Below, one piece after another: positions 18,001-26,911 of a stretch of 48,954 bases of DNA. The stretch lies in NCBI RefSeq assembly GCF_003105115.1, contig NZ_QETH01000031.1:1-48954 (forward strand). The letters run 5' to 3'. A program made the translations under genes and the position numbers. Within the stretch, counting starts at the first letter, position 1. Each line of letters starts with the position of its first letter. The notes below the pieces were generated by a model. That model was not told the origin of the DNA. It did not search any database and saw only the letters and a program-made list of their open reading frames with translations. Origin of the DNA: Flavobacterium sp. HTF (GTDB lineage Bacteria > Bacteroidota > Bacteroidia > Flavobacteriales > Flavobacteriaceae).

Positions 18001-19008
18001 TTAATTTAGTAAATCAGAATTCTGTTTTTCAAGCTCACTGTATATATCCTTTACATTTTGTGAACTTTCTTTGTGTAGTATTAGGTTGGCCGTATCAGTA
18101 TAAACAAAAATAGTATCTTGCAATCCTAAAAATGTGGTATGCTTTTCACATCCGATAACCATATTTCTATTTTCATCAACACGATGGCCTTTTGAAACCA
18201 AATAATCATATACAGATTCAAAAGAACCTAAATCAGACCATGCAAATGAAGCTGGTACAACCTTAATTTTTTTACTGCGTTCCATTACAGCATAGTCAAT
18301 ACTAATTGATGGAATTTCCATTGATAAATCTAAATTCAAAAACCCATCTTTGCTGGATTCCCAAACAGCTTTTGATTTTTCGTAAACATCTGGTTGAAAC
18401 TGTTTCAATTCATCAAGTAAAACTCCCGCTTTAAAACAAAACATTCCGCTATTCCATAAAAAATTACCTCTTGCAATAAATTCCTTTGCAGTAGTTTCAT
18501 TTGGTTTTTCACGAAATGAAATCACTTTGTCTCCTTTTGATTCTATATAACCATATCCAGTTTCTGGTTTTGTCGGGATAATCCCGAAAGTTACAATATT
18601 ACCATCCTGCGCTTTTGATATAGCTTCATTTATAGCTTGATTGTAATTATCCATCTTGTCAATAATATGATCTGATGGAGTTACGATTAATATATCTTCA
18701 GGATCAGAAGCAAATGCCGCAAAAGCAATTGCTGCTGCAGTATTTCTTGGGGTAGCCTCAACAATATTAATGTAAGAAGTTTGTGTTTTGTCCATCACTT
18801 TACCGCTCAAATGATGGTTATCAACATTTCCTACCACCATAACTTTGTTGGCTAAATGACTATTTCTGTCTACAGTCATTTCAAACAAAGATTTTCCTTC
18901 AAATATCTCCAGATATTGTTTAGGTTGGCTTTTACGTGATAGTGGCCAAAGCCTGCTTCCAACACCTCCGGTTAGAATTACATGTATAATTGAATTATTT
19001 ATTTTCAT
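18001..19008 (-). CDS. manC: Mannose-1-phosphate guanylyltransferase
   Basis: The enzyme makes GDP-mannose from mannose-1-phosphate and GTP. The nucleotidyltransferase signature VILTGGVGSRLWPLSRKSQP is at the N-terminus, with IVTPSDHII, GYGYIE, REKPNETTAKEF and GNFLWNSGMF following. It is the short, single-domain form of about 335 residues, without the phosphomannose isomerase domain of bifunctional ManC. The open frame begins at 19029 with TTG; the ATG at 19008 (MKINNSI) fits the family start better. It supplies the substrate for gmd in the same operon. Confidence 0.95.
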   Translation of the reverse strand: MKINNSIIHVILTGGVGSRLWPLSRKSQPKQYLEIFEGKSLFEMTVDRNSHLANKVMVVGNVDNHHLSGKVMDKTQTSYINIVEATPRNTAAAIAFAAFASDPEDILIVTPSDHIIDKMDNYNQAINEAISKAQDGNIVTFGIIPTKPETGYGYIESKGDKVISFREKPNETTAKEFIARGNFLWNSGMFCFKAGVLLDELKQFQPDVYEKSKAVWESSKDGFLNLDLSMEIPSISIDYAVMERSKKIKVVPASFAWSDLGSFESVYDYLVSKGHRVDENRNMVIGCEKHTTFLGLQDTIFVYTDTANLILHKESSQNVKDIYSELEKQNSDLLN

Positions 19009-19044
19009 ATTTACTTTAAATTTAAACAAAAAAGTTTTAGTAAA

Positions 19045-20328
19045 CTATAATCTGTTATCAGCTATAGTACCTAAAACTCCTTTTACATCATATAATAAAC
19101 TATTTGATTCTTGTAGCTCAGAAAAATTAAGTTTTAAAAATTCTTTGTGAGCAACACCCAATACAATAGCATCAAATTTTTCTTTTGGAACAGAATCTGT
19201 AGTTTTCAATTTATATTCTTTTTTAACTTCTTCAATGTTAGCTAAGGGATCATAAATAGTAACTGTTATTCCGTATTCTTTCAATGCTCTTACAACATCT
19301 ACAATTTTTGTATTTCTGACGTCAGGACAATTTTCCTTAAAGGTAATACCCAGCATCAAAAGATTTGCACCATTTACAGAAATTCCTTTTTTGATCATCA
19401 ACTTTACTACCTGAGAAGCAACATATTCTCCCATGCTGTCATTTAAACGTCGGCCTGCCAAAATTATTTCAGGATGGTATCCAAATTCCTGTGCTCTTTG
19501 TGCTAAATAATAAGGATCAACACCAATGCAATGACCTCCAACTAGTCCAGGTTTAAATGGTAAAAAATTCCATTTTGTTGACGCTGCTGTTAGTACTTCC
19601 TGCGTATCAATATTCATTAAGTTAAATATTTTCGCCAATTCATTAACAAAAGCAATATTAATGTCGCGTTGGGAGTTTTCTATAACTTTGGCTGCTTCAG
19701 CAACTTTTATTGAGGGTGCTAAATGGGTTCCAGCTGTAATAACAGATTTATATAATTCATCAACTTTTAAACCAATTTCAGGAGTAGATCCTGAAGTCAC
19801 TTTTAAAATTTTTTCTACAGTATGTTCCTTATCTCCCGGATTAATTCTTTCCGGGGAATATCCGGCAAAAAAATCTTCATTAAATATCAATCCTGAAACT
19901 CTTTCTAAAACCGGAACACATTGTTCTTCAGTCACACCTGGATACACTGTAGATTCGTAAATTACAATGTCTCCTTTTTTCAATATCTTACCTACTGACT
20001 CACTTGATTTGTATAATGGAGTTAAATCCGGACGATTGTTTTTATCTACTGGGGTCGGAACCGTTATTATAAAGTAATTACAATTCGCAATATCGTTTAA
20101 AGATGTAGTACAATATAAACCAACTTTACCTTCATTATTTTCAACCAGTACATTTTGCAAAGTATCGTCATCGATCTCTAATGTAGTATCTGTTCCGGAT
20201 TTTAAAGAACTTACTCTTGATTGGTTAATATCAAAACCTACAACAGGATATTTTGTCGCAAATAACCTGGCCAAAGGAAGCCCTACGTATCCTAAGCCAA
20301 TAACTGCTATTTTTATATCTTTATTCAA
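19045..20328 (-). CDS. tviB: UDP-N-acetyl-hexosamine/glucose-type dehydrogenase (TviB/WbpO-like)
   Basis: This 427-residue NAD-dependent nucleotide-sugar dehydrogenase oxidises C6 of a UDP-sugar to the uronic acid. It has VIGLGYVGLPLARLF, VPTPVD, ESTVYPG, YSPERINPGDK and the catalytic Cys motif LVGGHCIGVDPYYLAQ. The pattern is that of TviB/WbpO enzymes, which make UDP-GalNAcA or UDP-GlcNAcA. The start appears to be TTG at 20328; no in-frame ATG lies upstream before a stop, and the NAD-binding strand begins five codons later. It is the first gene of the second transcription unit, behind a promoter and structured leader. Confidence 0.93.
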   Translation of the reverse strand: MNKDIKIAVIGLGYVGLPLARLFATKYPVVGFDINQSRVSSLKSGTDTTLEIDDDTLQNVLVENNEGKVGLYCTTSLNDIANCNYFIITVPTPVDKNNRPDLTPLYKSSESVGKILKKGDIVIYESTVYPGVTEEQCVPVLERVSGLIFNEDFFAGYSPERINPGDKEHTVEKILKVTSGSTPEIGLKVDELYKSVITAGTHLAPSIKVAEAAKVIENSQRDINIAFVNELAKIFNLMNIDTQEVLTAASTKWNFLPFKPGLVGGHCIGVDPYYLAQRAQEFGYHPEIILAGRRLNDSMGEYVASQVVKLMIKKGISVNGANLLMLGITFKENCPDVRNTKIVDVVRALKEYGITVTIYDPLANIEEVKKEYKLKTTDSVPKEKFDAIVLGVAHKEFLKLNFSELQESNSLLYDVKGVLGTIADNRL

Positions 20329-20357
20329 TTTATGTTCTTTTTTTTAATTCGGTCACT

Positions 20358-20402
20358 AAAAATCACGGCTTCGCCTCTCTCTGTCACATGCTGTGGCACA
20401 GA
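20358..20402 (-). promoter_or_regulatory. Structured leader RNA before tviB-type gene
   Basis: The predicted leader (about 20418 down to 20329) folds into two hairpins. The first spans 20380-20402: arms of 5+4 bp with a two-base bulge and a three-base loop. The second is GGC-GAA-GCC at 20367-20375, soon followed on the minus strand by a T5 run at 20358-20362, resembling a weak attenuator. The gene for a NusG-like regulator lies just upstream, and UpxY/RfaH-type proteins are known to act on transcripts leaving such leaders. Function here is inferred. Confidence 0.45.
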
Positions 20403-20424
20403 TATCTGGAGATTGAGTTTTTGG

Positions 20425-20455
20425 CAAATATAACACATTAAGTCAATAAATTCAA
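20425..20455 (-). promoter_or_regulatory. Bacteroidetes-type promoter for the second polysaccharide unit
   Basis: On the minus strand, TTG at 20453-20455 is followed after exactly 20 bp by TATATTTG at 20425-20432. This matches the Bacteroidetes primary-sigma consensus (TTG, 17-23 bp, TAnnTTTG) very well. Transcription should begin near 20418, about 90 bases before the TTG start of the tviB-type gene. Confidence 0.7.
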
Positions 20456-20547
20456 TACAGTTTCCTGTAGAACTTAAAAAGAAAATTCTTAAAAGTTGTA
20501 AATCTTCACCAAACATTTACAAATCAGTTAACAAAGAAATTATTTAC

Positions 20548-20596
20548 AAAAAAATAAAGAATAAAAAACACTAACAAGTGAATTTTATTCTTTATT
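20548..20596 (-). terminator. Intrinsic terminator after NusG-like gene
   Basis: A perfect 14-bp inverted repeat (20553-20566 with 20583-20596) encloses a further 4-bp stem (CACT/AGTG at 20569-20572 and 20577-20580). On the minus strand the hairpin runs directly into a T7 stretch. It lies 27 bp after the NusG-like gene stop and should end the first polysaccharide transcript unless it is antiterminated. Confidence 0.72.
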
Positions 20597-20622
20597 AAAT
20601 TAAAATATAGAAATTCAAAACT

Positions 20623-21087
20623 TTATTTATATTTAATTTTTAACACACAACCAAGAGATTCTAAAACCAAAATATAGTGTGTATTTGAAACTTCCTGAAC
20701 AATTGCATCCTGATTACTAAAAACCCCTGAATCTAGTTTTATTCTGTCTCCAACCTGCATTGTTGTTACTGAGATTTCACTAACATTTGATGCGTTGAGA
20801 TTTCTTTTTATTATATCAATTTCTTCATCTCTGACAATTGCTGGTTTTCCCAGCCAAAATAAATAACGAACTATACCTGCTACTTGAAAAACTGTATTTC
20901 TATCGTTATCAGCCAACTGAACAAAAACATATGAATTAAAAAGCGGTACTTCAACTTTTTTCTTTCTGTCTGACCATTGTTTTACCTGAGTAACCAATGG
21001 ACAATAAGACTCAATTCCTATTTGTTGAAGTTTTTCTGCAACTTTTTTCTCCCATTTGGGCTTAGTATAAACCACATACCAATTCAT
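20623..21087 (-). CDS. NusG-family antiterminator (UpxY/RfaH-like)
   Basis: This 154-residue protein has an N-terminal NGN domain (MNWYVVYTKPKWEKKVAEKL, SYCPLVTQVKQWSDRKKK, LFNSYVFVQL, VRYLFWLGKPA) and a C-terminal KOW segment (about 110-150, MQVGDRIKLDSGVF). NusG paralogues inside capsule loci, such as UpxY in Bacteroides and RfaH in enterobacteria, bind RNA polymerase and help it read through long polysaccharide operons. The gene sits between the ugd gene and a terminator-promoter-leader region, which suits a local regulator. It is not the housekeeping NusG, which is normally next to rplK. Confidence 0.9.
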   Translation of the reverse strand: MNWYVVYTKPKWEKKVAEKLQQIGIESYCPLVTQVKQWSDRKKKVEVPLFNSYVFVQLADNDRNTVFQVAGIVRYLFWLGKPAIVRDEEIDIIKRNLNASNVSEISVTTMQVGDRIKLDSGVFSNQDAIVQEVSNTHYILVLESLGCVLKIKYK

Positions 21088-21171
21088 ATGTTTTTATATT
21101 GAAATAAAATTTTTAAATCCCTATTCATTGTATTCTTTTCTAAACAAAATTTAAATCAATATTAATACGAA

Positions 21172-22563
21172 CTAAGAACCTATTCCTTTGTAAATAAATC
21201 CAATTAATTCTAATTCTTGTGAGTTTAATATATTCCTTCCATCAAAAATGAAGGCAGGTTTGTGCATTGAGTCATAAATTTTTTTCCAGTCATACGTTGT
21301 AAATTCATCCCATTCAGTAAGAATTGCTACAGCATGAGCCCCTTTGCAAGCATCATAAGAATTATCAAACGTTAAAATAGCTTCTTTATTTTCTACATCC
21401 GATCTTGTTTCTAAATAATTTAAATCACTCAGTATTTTATTTCTTGAAACTTTAGGATCATAAACCGAAATTTTAGCCTGTTCGTTAATCAAATCATCGG
21501 CCACATATATAGCTGCGGACTCACGGGTATCATTAGTATCTTTCTTAAATGCCCAACCTAAAAAGGTGATTTTTTTATCGGCAACGGTATTATATAATGT
21601 TTGAACTATTTTATTTGAAAATCTTCTTTTTTGATGATCGTTCATAATAATAACCTGTTCCCAATAGTCTGCTACTTCACTTAAACCATATGTTTTTGCT
21701 ATGTAAACTAAGTTTAAAATATCTTTTTGAAAACAAGAACCTCCAAACCCTACAGATGCTTTTAAAAATTTAGGGCCAATTCGGCTATCCATACCTATTG
21801 CTCTTGCCACTTCACTGACATCAGCTCCCGTTTTTTCACACAATTCTGACATTGCATTTATTGATGAAATACGTTGTGCTAAAAATGCATTGGCTGTTAG
21901 CTTAGATAATTCTGACGACCAAACATTCGTAGTTAAGATTTTATCTCTGTCTACCCAATTTGCATATACATCAACTAAAGCATTAATCGCAATTTCTCCT
22001 TCTGTAGTAGTATCTCCACCTATTAAAATTCTGTCCGGATTTAATAAGTCTGTAACTGCAGTACCTTCTGCTAAAAATTCAGGATTTGATAAGATTTGAA
22101 ACTGAACACCATTACCTGTGTTATCCAAAATACTTTTTATTGCCTCAGCTGTTCGAACTGGTAATGTTGATTTTTCTACTACAATTTTATTTTGTTTGGC
22201 AACTTTTGCAATTTGTCTTGCGCATAGTTCGATATATTTTAAATCTGCGGCCATACCTTTCCCTTTTCCATAGGTTTTGGTTGGTGTGTTTACAGAGATA
22301 AAAATTACCTGAGCCTCATCAATTGCTTTTTCTACTTCAGTAGAGAAGAAAAGATTTCTTCCTCTTGCTTCAGCAACAATTTCTGAAAGTCCCGGTTCAT
22401 AAATTGGAATATTGTCTGTATTTGGGTCATTCCAATCTTTAATTCTTTGTTCGTTCAAATCGACAACAGTCACTTGAATATGGGGGCATTTTTGAGCTAT
22501 CACTGCCATTGTTGGACCACCAACATATCCAGCTCCAATACAGCAAATTTTTGTAATTTCCAT
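21172..22563 (-). CDS. ugd: UDP-glucose 6-dehydrogenase
   Basis: This 463-residue enzyme oxidises UDP-glucose to UDP-glucuronic acid with two NAD. It has [61 protein letters not shown] and the catalytic Cys in [16 protein letters not shown]. The length and the TYGKGKG insertion fit the longer, eukaryote-like Ugd group. It follows the wbpP-type gene after 29 bp and precedes the NusG-like gene by 84 bp. The polymer probably contains a glucuronic-type acid. Confidence 0.95.
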   Translation of the reverse strand: MEITKICCIGAGYVGGPTMAVIAQKCPHIQVTVVDLNEQRIKDWNDPNTDNIPIYEPGLSEIVAEARGRNLFFSTEVEKAIDEAQVIFISVNTPTKTYGKGKGMAADLKYIELCARQIAKVAKQNKIVVEKSTLPVRTAEAIKSILDNTGNGVQFQILSNPEFLAEGTAVTDLLNPDRILIGGDTTTEGEIAINALVDVYANWVDRDKILTTNVWSSELSKLTANAFLAQRISSINAMSELCEKTGADVSEVARAIGMDSRIGPKFLKASVGFGGSCFQKDILNLVYIAKTYGLSEVADYWEQVIIMNDHQKRRFSNKIVQTLYNTVADKKITFLGWAFKKDTNDTRESAAIYVADDLINEQAKISVYDPKVSRNKILSDLNYLETRSDVENKEAILTFDNSYDACKGAHAVAILTEWDEFTTYDWKKIYDSMHKPAFIFDGRNILNSQELELIGFIYKGIGS

Positions 22564-22592
22564 TTAATTTATTATTAATCTTAAATTTATTT

Positions 22593-23576
22593 TTATTTCA
22601 AGTTATTCCAATACCAGCTTACAGCTTCTTTTAACCCTTCCTGTAAAGAGTATTTTGGATCATATCCTAACATTTTTTTTGCCTTATTAATACTAGCCAA
22701 TGAATGTGGAATATCACCTGCTCTATTAGCGCCATATATAATTTCAACTTCTGCAATTTTTGGATCAAATTCTGCTAAATACTTCTTCAAATATCCAACC
22801 AAATCATTTAATGTATTTCTGTCTCCAAATGCTGTATTATAAACTGTATTTATGGAATCGGCATTTTGACTTGTTACAGCCAATTCGTTCATCTGAATTA
22901 CATTATCGATATAAGTAAAATCTCGTGAATAGTTTCCGTCACCATTTATAACCGGGCTTTCATAATTCATAAATTGCATAACAAACTTAGGAATCACTGC
23001 AGCATATGCTCCATTTGGATCTTGCTTTCTTCCGAAAACATTAAAATAACGCAGCCCAATTGTTTCTAATCCATAAGTTCTGCTAAAAATCTCAGCATAC
23101 AATTCGTTCACATATTTTGTAATGGCGTATGGAGACAATGGTTTCCCGATCACTTCTTCAACTTTTGGTAATCCCTCAGAATCGCCATAGGTAGAAGAAC
23201 TTGCTGCGTAGACAAAACGTTTTATCTTAGCATCGCGTGAGGCAACCAGCATATTTAAAAATCCGGAAACATTGACGTCATTTGATGTTATGGGATCATT
23301 TATAGATCTCGGAACTGAACCTAAAGCAGCCTGATGCAAAACATAATCAACTCCTTCAACTGCCAATACACAATCTGCAACATTACGAATGTCTCCTTCA
23401 ATCAATTTGAAATTTGGATTTTCTATAAAATCTTTCAGGTTATGACGGTGTCCTGTTGAAAAATTATCTAAACAAATTACCTTATGACCTAATCCTAAAA
23501 AATGCTCGCATAAATTTGAACCAATAAAACCGGCTCCGCCTGTAACTAGAATTTTATATTGATCTGAAATTTTCAT
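22593..23576 (-). CDS. wbpP: UDP-N-acetylglucosamine 4-epimerase (WbpP/TviC-like)
   Basis: This SDR enzyme of about 327 residues resembles WbpP/TviC, which interconvert UDP-GlcNAc and UDP-GalNAc or their uronic acids. Seen are VTGGAGFIGSNLCEHF, DNFSTGHRHNL, the SSSTYG segment, SPYAITKYVNELYA (YxxxK), LRYFNVFGRKQDPNG and AGDIPHSLASI. The frame opens with TTG at 23582; the ATG at 23576 is the more likely start. The wzc stop lies 7 bp upstream. With the TviB-type dehydrogenase it could make UDP-GalNAcA, as in the Vi antigen pathway; that pairing is inference. Confidence 0.9.
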   Translation of the reverse strand: MKISDQYKILVTGGAGFIGSNLCEHFLGLGHKVICLDNFSTGHRHNLKDFIENPNFKLIEGDIRNVADCVLAVEGVDYVLHQAALGSVPRSINDPITSNDVNVSGFLNMLVASRDAKIKRFVYAASSSTYGDSEGLPKVEEVIGKPLSPYAITKYVNELYAEIFSRTYGLETIGLRYFNVFGRKQDPNGAYAAVIPKFVMQFMNYESPVINGDGNYSRDFTYIDNVIQMNELAVTSQNADSINTVYNTAFGDRNTLNDLVGYLKKYLAEFDPKIAEVEIIYGANRAGDIPHSLASINKAKKMLGYDPKYSLQEGLKEAVSWYWNNLK

Positions 23577-23583
23577 GGCCAAA

Positions 23584-26031
23584 TTATTTTTTACTGAATT
23601 TACTGAAAAGAGACTTTATAAAGTTTGTCTTGTCTTCCTCTTCATGATATCCGTTTGAATATGCTCCGTAACCATAACCATACCCGTATCCGGAACCATA
23701 TTTCGCTTTATTTTCATATCCATTTAAAACGATACTCGCATTACTTAATTCTCCTCTTTTTATTCTGTTATTCAGGAGAGTAATCATATCTTTTTTAGTG
23801 TAATTCTGTCTTACTATATACAAAGTTACATCAGCATACTGAGCTAATTCTAAAGAATCTGAAACCAGACCTACCGGAGGTGTATCTAAAATGATATAAT
23901 CATATTTTTGTTTCAGCTCATCTATTAGTTCCTTCATTGCTTCACTTAAAATAAGTTCAGAAGGATTTGGAGGAATTGGTCCTGAAAGAATAACATCAAG
24001 ATTTGGAATTTGAGTTGACTGAGTTATTTCATCAAGATTTTTTTGTTTGATTAAATAATTAACAACACCAATATTACTTGACAGATTAAACTCATCTGCT
24101 AATCTGGGTTTTCTCAAATCCAATCCAATTATGACTGTTTTTTTCTCACTCAAGGCAAAAACTGTTGCAATATTTATTGAGCAAAATGTTTTTCCTTCAC
24201 CACTTACAGATGAAGTAATCATAAGTGTTTTTGCTCCACTTACACGCTGCTTTTTGTAAAGAAACTGAAGGGACGAACGTATTGTCCTAAATGATTCTGA
24301 AAGCGCCGATTTAGGTTTTTCGAAAACTGCTAAATTGATATTATCCTTATTAAAACCAATAACCCCTATAAGAGGAATCTGAGTCAGTTTACTGATATCC
24401 TCAGGGTTTTGAATTGAATTATTAATAAAGAAAATTATAAAAACAAATACTAGTGGTATAAGTGTTCCTAAAAATAATGCTAAAATATAATTTACAGATG
24501 TTTTTGGCCCAATTAAATTTCCTCCAATGTCTTTTGCAGGATCAATAAAGTGAATATCCGATAAATTAGATGCTTTTACAATTTCTGCCTCATTTCTTTT
24601 TTGAAGAAATTCAGTATAAATGTTATCATTTAAATCATATTTCCTTTTAATTTTCAATAACTCCTGTTGTTCCTCCGGAAGTCTTTTAACTGTGGTTTCA
24701 GCCTGTCCAATTTTTCCATTTATCAATGACAAATCGTACAACAAAGATGATTTTGCGCTTGTAATATTTTCTAACAAAACATCTTTTAGAGCACGCATCT
24801 GATTATCAAAATCTTTAAAAATTTTATCACTTTTTACTGCATATGCCATTTCTGATCTTTGTGTAGAAAGCGCTATCAGTTTTGAAACATTTACAGTTAT
24901 ATTCGGATCTTCAATTCCCGCAACAGACGGTGCAGGTAAACGTGAATAGTCTACACTATTATTTAAGTATGTTTTTAAGGAATTATAATAGGCTATTTTT
25001 CTTGAAATTTGATCTTTCTCTACATCAAAATCCATTATTTTATCGGAAACCTTTTGGCCCCCTGCTTCAATTTCATATATATTTTTATCCTTTCTGAAAG
25101 ACTTAAGTTCATTTCCGGTTTCTTTCAATTGTGCTTCCATTGAAACCAATGTACTATCAATGAATCGTATCGTATTGGTTGCAAATTGGTTTTTTCCGTC
25201 AAGCTGAATTTTAATCAGCATTTTTACAGTTGAATTTAAATATTCTACCATTCTGGCTTTATTGGTGCCTTGTAGTGACAAAGTCAATAAAGATCCTCCT
25301 TTATCATCAGAACCTACATCTAAACCTCTATATCTGGAAACTGTTCCGTCAAAATCATTAAAACGAACAAAATATTCATTTCCCTTATAAAAACCGGGAT
25401 TGTCATTAATTTGTAATTTCCAATTTAAAAAAGGTAATGAAACCTGTTCGCCAACTTTATATTTTTTTACAAATTCAGCAGGCTGAACAGCTGTAGTACT
25501 ATATTTATTTTCAGAATAGGTTATCAATGAAACCGAATTGTTCTCGAACGGAATCCTGATTTCGTATTCATTTTCACTTAAAAATTTGATACTTACAAGA
25601 GTGTTCGCAATCTGTCCTTTTGATTTATCTATATTCAAGTAAAAAGGTACAGCTCCGTAAGAGTCAACTAGATTGTATTTACCCTGTGCGAGATAGTCAA
25701 TATAAAACTGGAGTTTATCTACAACTAATTCGTTGTGTGATCTTGATTTAAGAATAGTTGAAATCCCGTTAACCTGATCGGAGATTCCTCCCCAGTTAAA
25801 AACCAAACTGGTATTAGAAGTAAAAAAAGGGTTACTTTCTTCCTTAATAGAAATCATTGTTTGCATAGAGTAAATCTTCTCTTTTCGAATATTTACCTGA
25901 TATGCAATTGTAAGGGCAATTATTAAACTTATTAGAAACCATTTCCAATAGCTGACAATCTTCAACAAAAGTCCTTTAAAATCAAAATTCGAATGATTTT
26001 CAAAAATCGAAAAATCTTTTATATCTAACAT
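23584..26031 (-). CDS. wzc: Polysaccharide co-polymerase / tyrosine autokinase
   Basis: This 815-residue inner-membrane protein controls polymer length and export. A Wzz domain with a first helix (about 30-50, WFLISLIIALTIAY) and a second helix (about 505-525) encloses a coiled periplasmic region. The cytosolic BY-kinase follows: Walker A SVSGEGKTF (Lys 614), Walker A' IIGLDLRKPR (about 634-643) and Walker B YDYIILDTPP (about 710-719). A tyrosine-rich tail (GYGYGYGYGAYSNGY, about 780-792) is the autophosphorylation cluster. It begins 14 bp after the wza stop. A separate tyrosine phosphatase (Wzb) is not seen nearby. Confidence 0.95.
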   Translation of the reverse strand: MLDIKDFSIFENHSNFDFKGLLLKIVSYWKWFLISLIIALTIAYQVNIRKEKIYSMQTMISIKEESNPFFTSNTSLVFNWGGISDQVNGISTILKSRSHNELVVDKLQFYIDYLAQGKYNLVDSYGAVPFYLNIDKSKGQIANTLVSIKFLSENEYEIRIPFENNSVSLITYSENKYSTTAVQPAEFVKKYKVGEQVSLPFLNWKLQINDNPGFYKGNEYFVRFNDFDGTVSRYRGLDVGSDDKGGSLLTLSLQGTNKARMVEYLNSTVKMLIKIQLDGKNQFATNTIRFIDSTLVSMEAQLKETGNELKSFRKDKNIYEIEAGGQKVSDKIMDFDVEKDQISRKIAYYNSLKTYLNNSVDYSRLPAPSVAGIEDPNITVNVSKLIALSTQRSEMAYAVKSDKIFKDFDNQMRALKDVLLENITSAKSSLLYDLSLINGKIGQAETTVKRLPEEQQELLKIKRKYDLNDNIYTEFLQKRNEAEIVKASNLSDIHFIDPAKDIGGNLIGPKTSVNYILALFLGTLIPLVFVFIIFFINNSIQNPEDISKLTQIPLIGVIGFNKDNINLAVFEKPKSALSESFRTIRSSLQFLYKKQRVSGAKTLMITSSVSGEGKTFCSINIATVFALSEKKTVIIGLDLRKPRLADEFNLSSNIGVVNYLIKQKNLDEITQSTQIPNLDVILSGPIPPNPSELILSEAMKELIDELKQKYDYIILDTPPVGLVSDSLELAQYADVTLYIVRQNYTKKDMITLLNNRIKRGELSNASIVLNGYENKAKYGSGYGYGYGYGAYSNGYHEEEDKTNFIKSLFSKFSKK

Positions 26032-26045
26032 CTTTGAATCCGGTT

Positions 26046-26840
26046 TTAATTTTTAAGAATTAAATAAACAGTCGTAGCCAATGACAGCAAAGTAATAATA
26101 GTACTTACAGACTGAATACCTGTCTGACCTGTCCCCCATGTTTTTTGCTTTAGTGGCTTTACATAAATGTAATCATTGGGCTGAAGGTAATAGTATGGGG
26201 ACTTCATTACATTTACATCTGTAAGATCAATATTATTCATTAATACTCCTGTAGGAGTCTGACGAATAATCATCACTTCTTTTCTATTTCCAACTGTTGA
26301 AATATCACCGGCATTTGCTATAGCTTCCATAATATTAACATGTGTCTGAAATAATGTTTTTGTTCCGGTACTTCCTATCTCGCCATTAATTGTATACCTG
26401 AACCCTGCTAATTTTACTGTTACAAAAATATTAGCTTCACTTTTAAAATATTCTTCAAGCAACTTTTTTTCAATTATTACCCTCACTTCTTCAAGTGTAT
26501 ACCCGATAACATTTATTTCTCCCAGAATTGGCATTCTGATATTTCCATGATCATCAATTGTAAAACCATCAAAATACAAAGCAGATTCTGTTTTTCCTGT
26601 CGTTCCTGAAGCAGATTCTGTTTTATTAAAAATCGATACCAACTTAGGGTCAATTGCTTTGATATCTACACTTATTACATCATTTGCCTGTAATCTATAA
26701 GGTTTAGATTCAACCGCTGCAACTGTATTTTGTTCTCCTGAAGAATTTTTATCCTGTAAATACACTAAATCTTTTACAGGAATACAAGAAGTAAATAACA
26801 CACTAATTAATAGTAATATATAAAAGCTGTTTTTTGTCAT
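26046..26840 (-). CDS. wza: Wza-like polysaccharide export lipoprotein
   Basis: This 264-residue outer-membrane or periplasmic lipoprotein has a signal with lipobox LISVLFTSC (Cys 19), a Poly_export domain starting YRLQANDVISVDIKAIDP and one SLBB segment (INGEIGSTGTKT). A C-terminal hydrophobic helix (IITLLSLATTVYLIL) is typical of the Bacteroidetes form. It works with the Wzc encoded 14 bp downstream to pass polymer through the outer membrane. It is the first gene of the polysaccharide locus and has its own promoter box. Confidence 0.93.
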   Translation of the reverse strand: MTKNSFYILLLISVLFTSCIPVKDLVYLQDKNSSGEQNTVAAVESKPYRLQANDVISVDIKAIDPKLVSIFNKTESASGTTGKTESALYFDGFTIDDHGNIRMPILGEINVIGYTLEEVRVIIEKKLLEEYFKSEANIFVTVKLAGFRYTINGEIGSTGTKTLFQTHVNIMEAIANAGDISTVGNRKEVMIIRQTPTGVLMNNIDLTDVNVMKSPYYYLQPNDYIYVKPLKQKTWGTGQTGIQSVSTIITLLSLATTVYLILKN

Positions 26841-26857
26841 TGTTAATATTTTATCGG

Positions 26858-26888
26858 CAAATATAGGTTTTCCTTTAATCTTCAGGAA
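26858..26888 (-). promoter_or_regulatory. Promoter for wza
   Basis: The minus strand reads TATATTTG at 26858-26865, a full TAnnTTTG match, 17 bp before the wza start. At 20 bp spacing the upstream element reads TTTC in place of TTTG. The leader would be only about 10 bases. Confidence 0.55.
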
Positions 26889-26911
26889 ATCTAAAGTTTA
26901 TTTGATCTTAT

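Noticed and set aside
20425..20455. Invertible promoter of the Bacteroides capsule type
   Set aside because: No inverted repeats flank the promoter on both sides and no site-specific recombinase gene is in the window.
20325..20516. 63-codon open frame between the NusG-like and tviB-type genes
   Set aside because: It lies over the promoter and leader hairpins, has no family resemblance, and its N-terminal part is upstream of the predicted transcription start.
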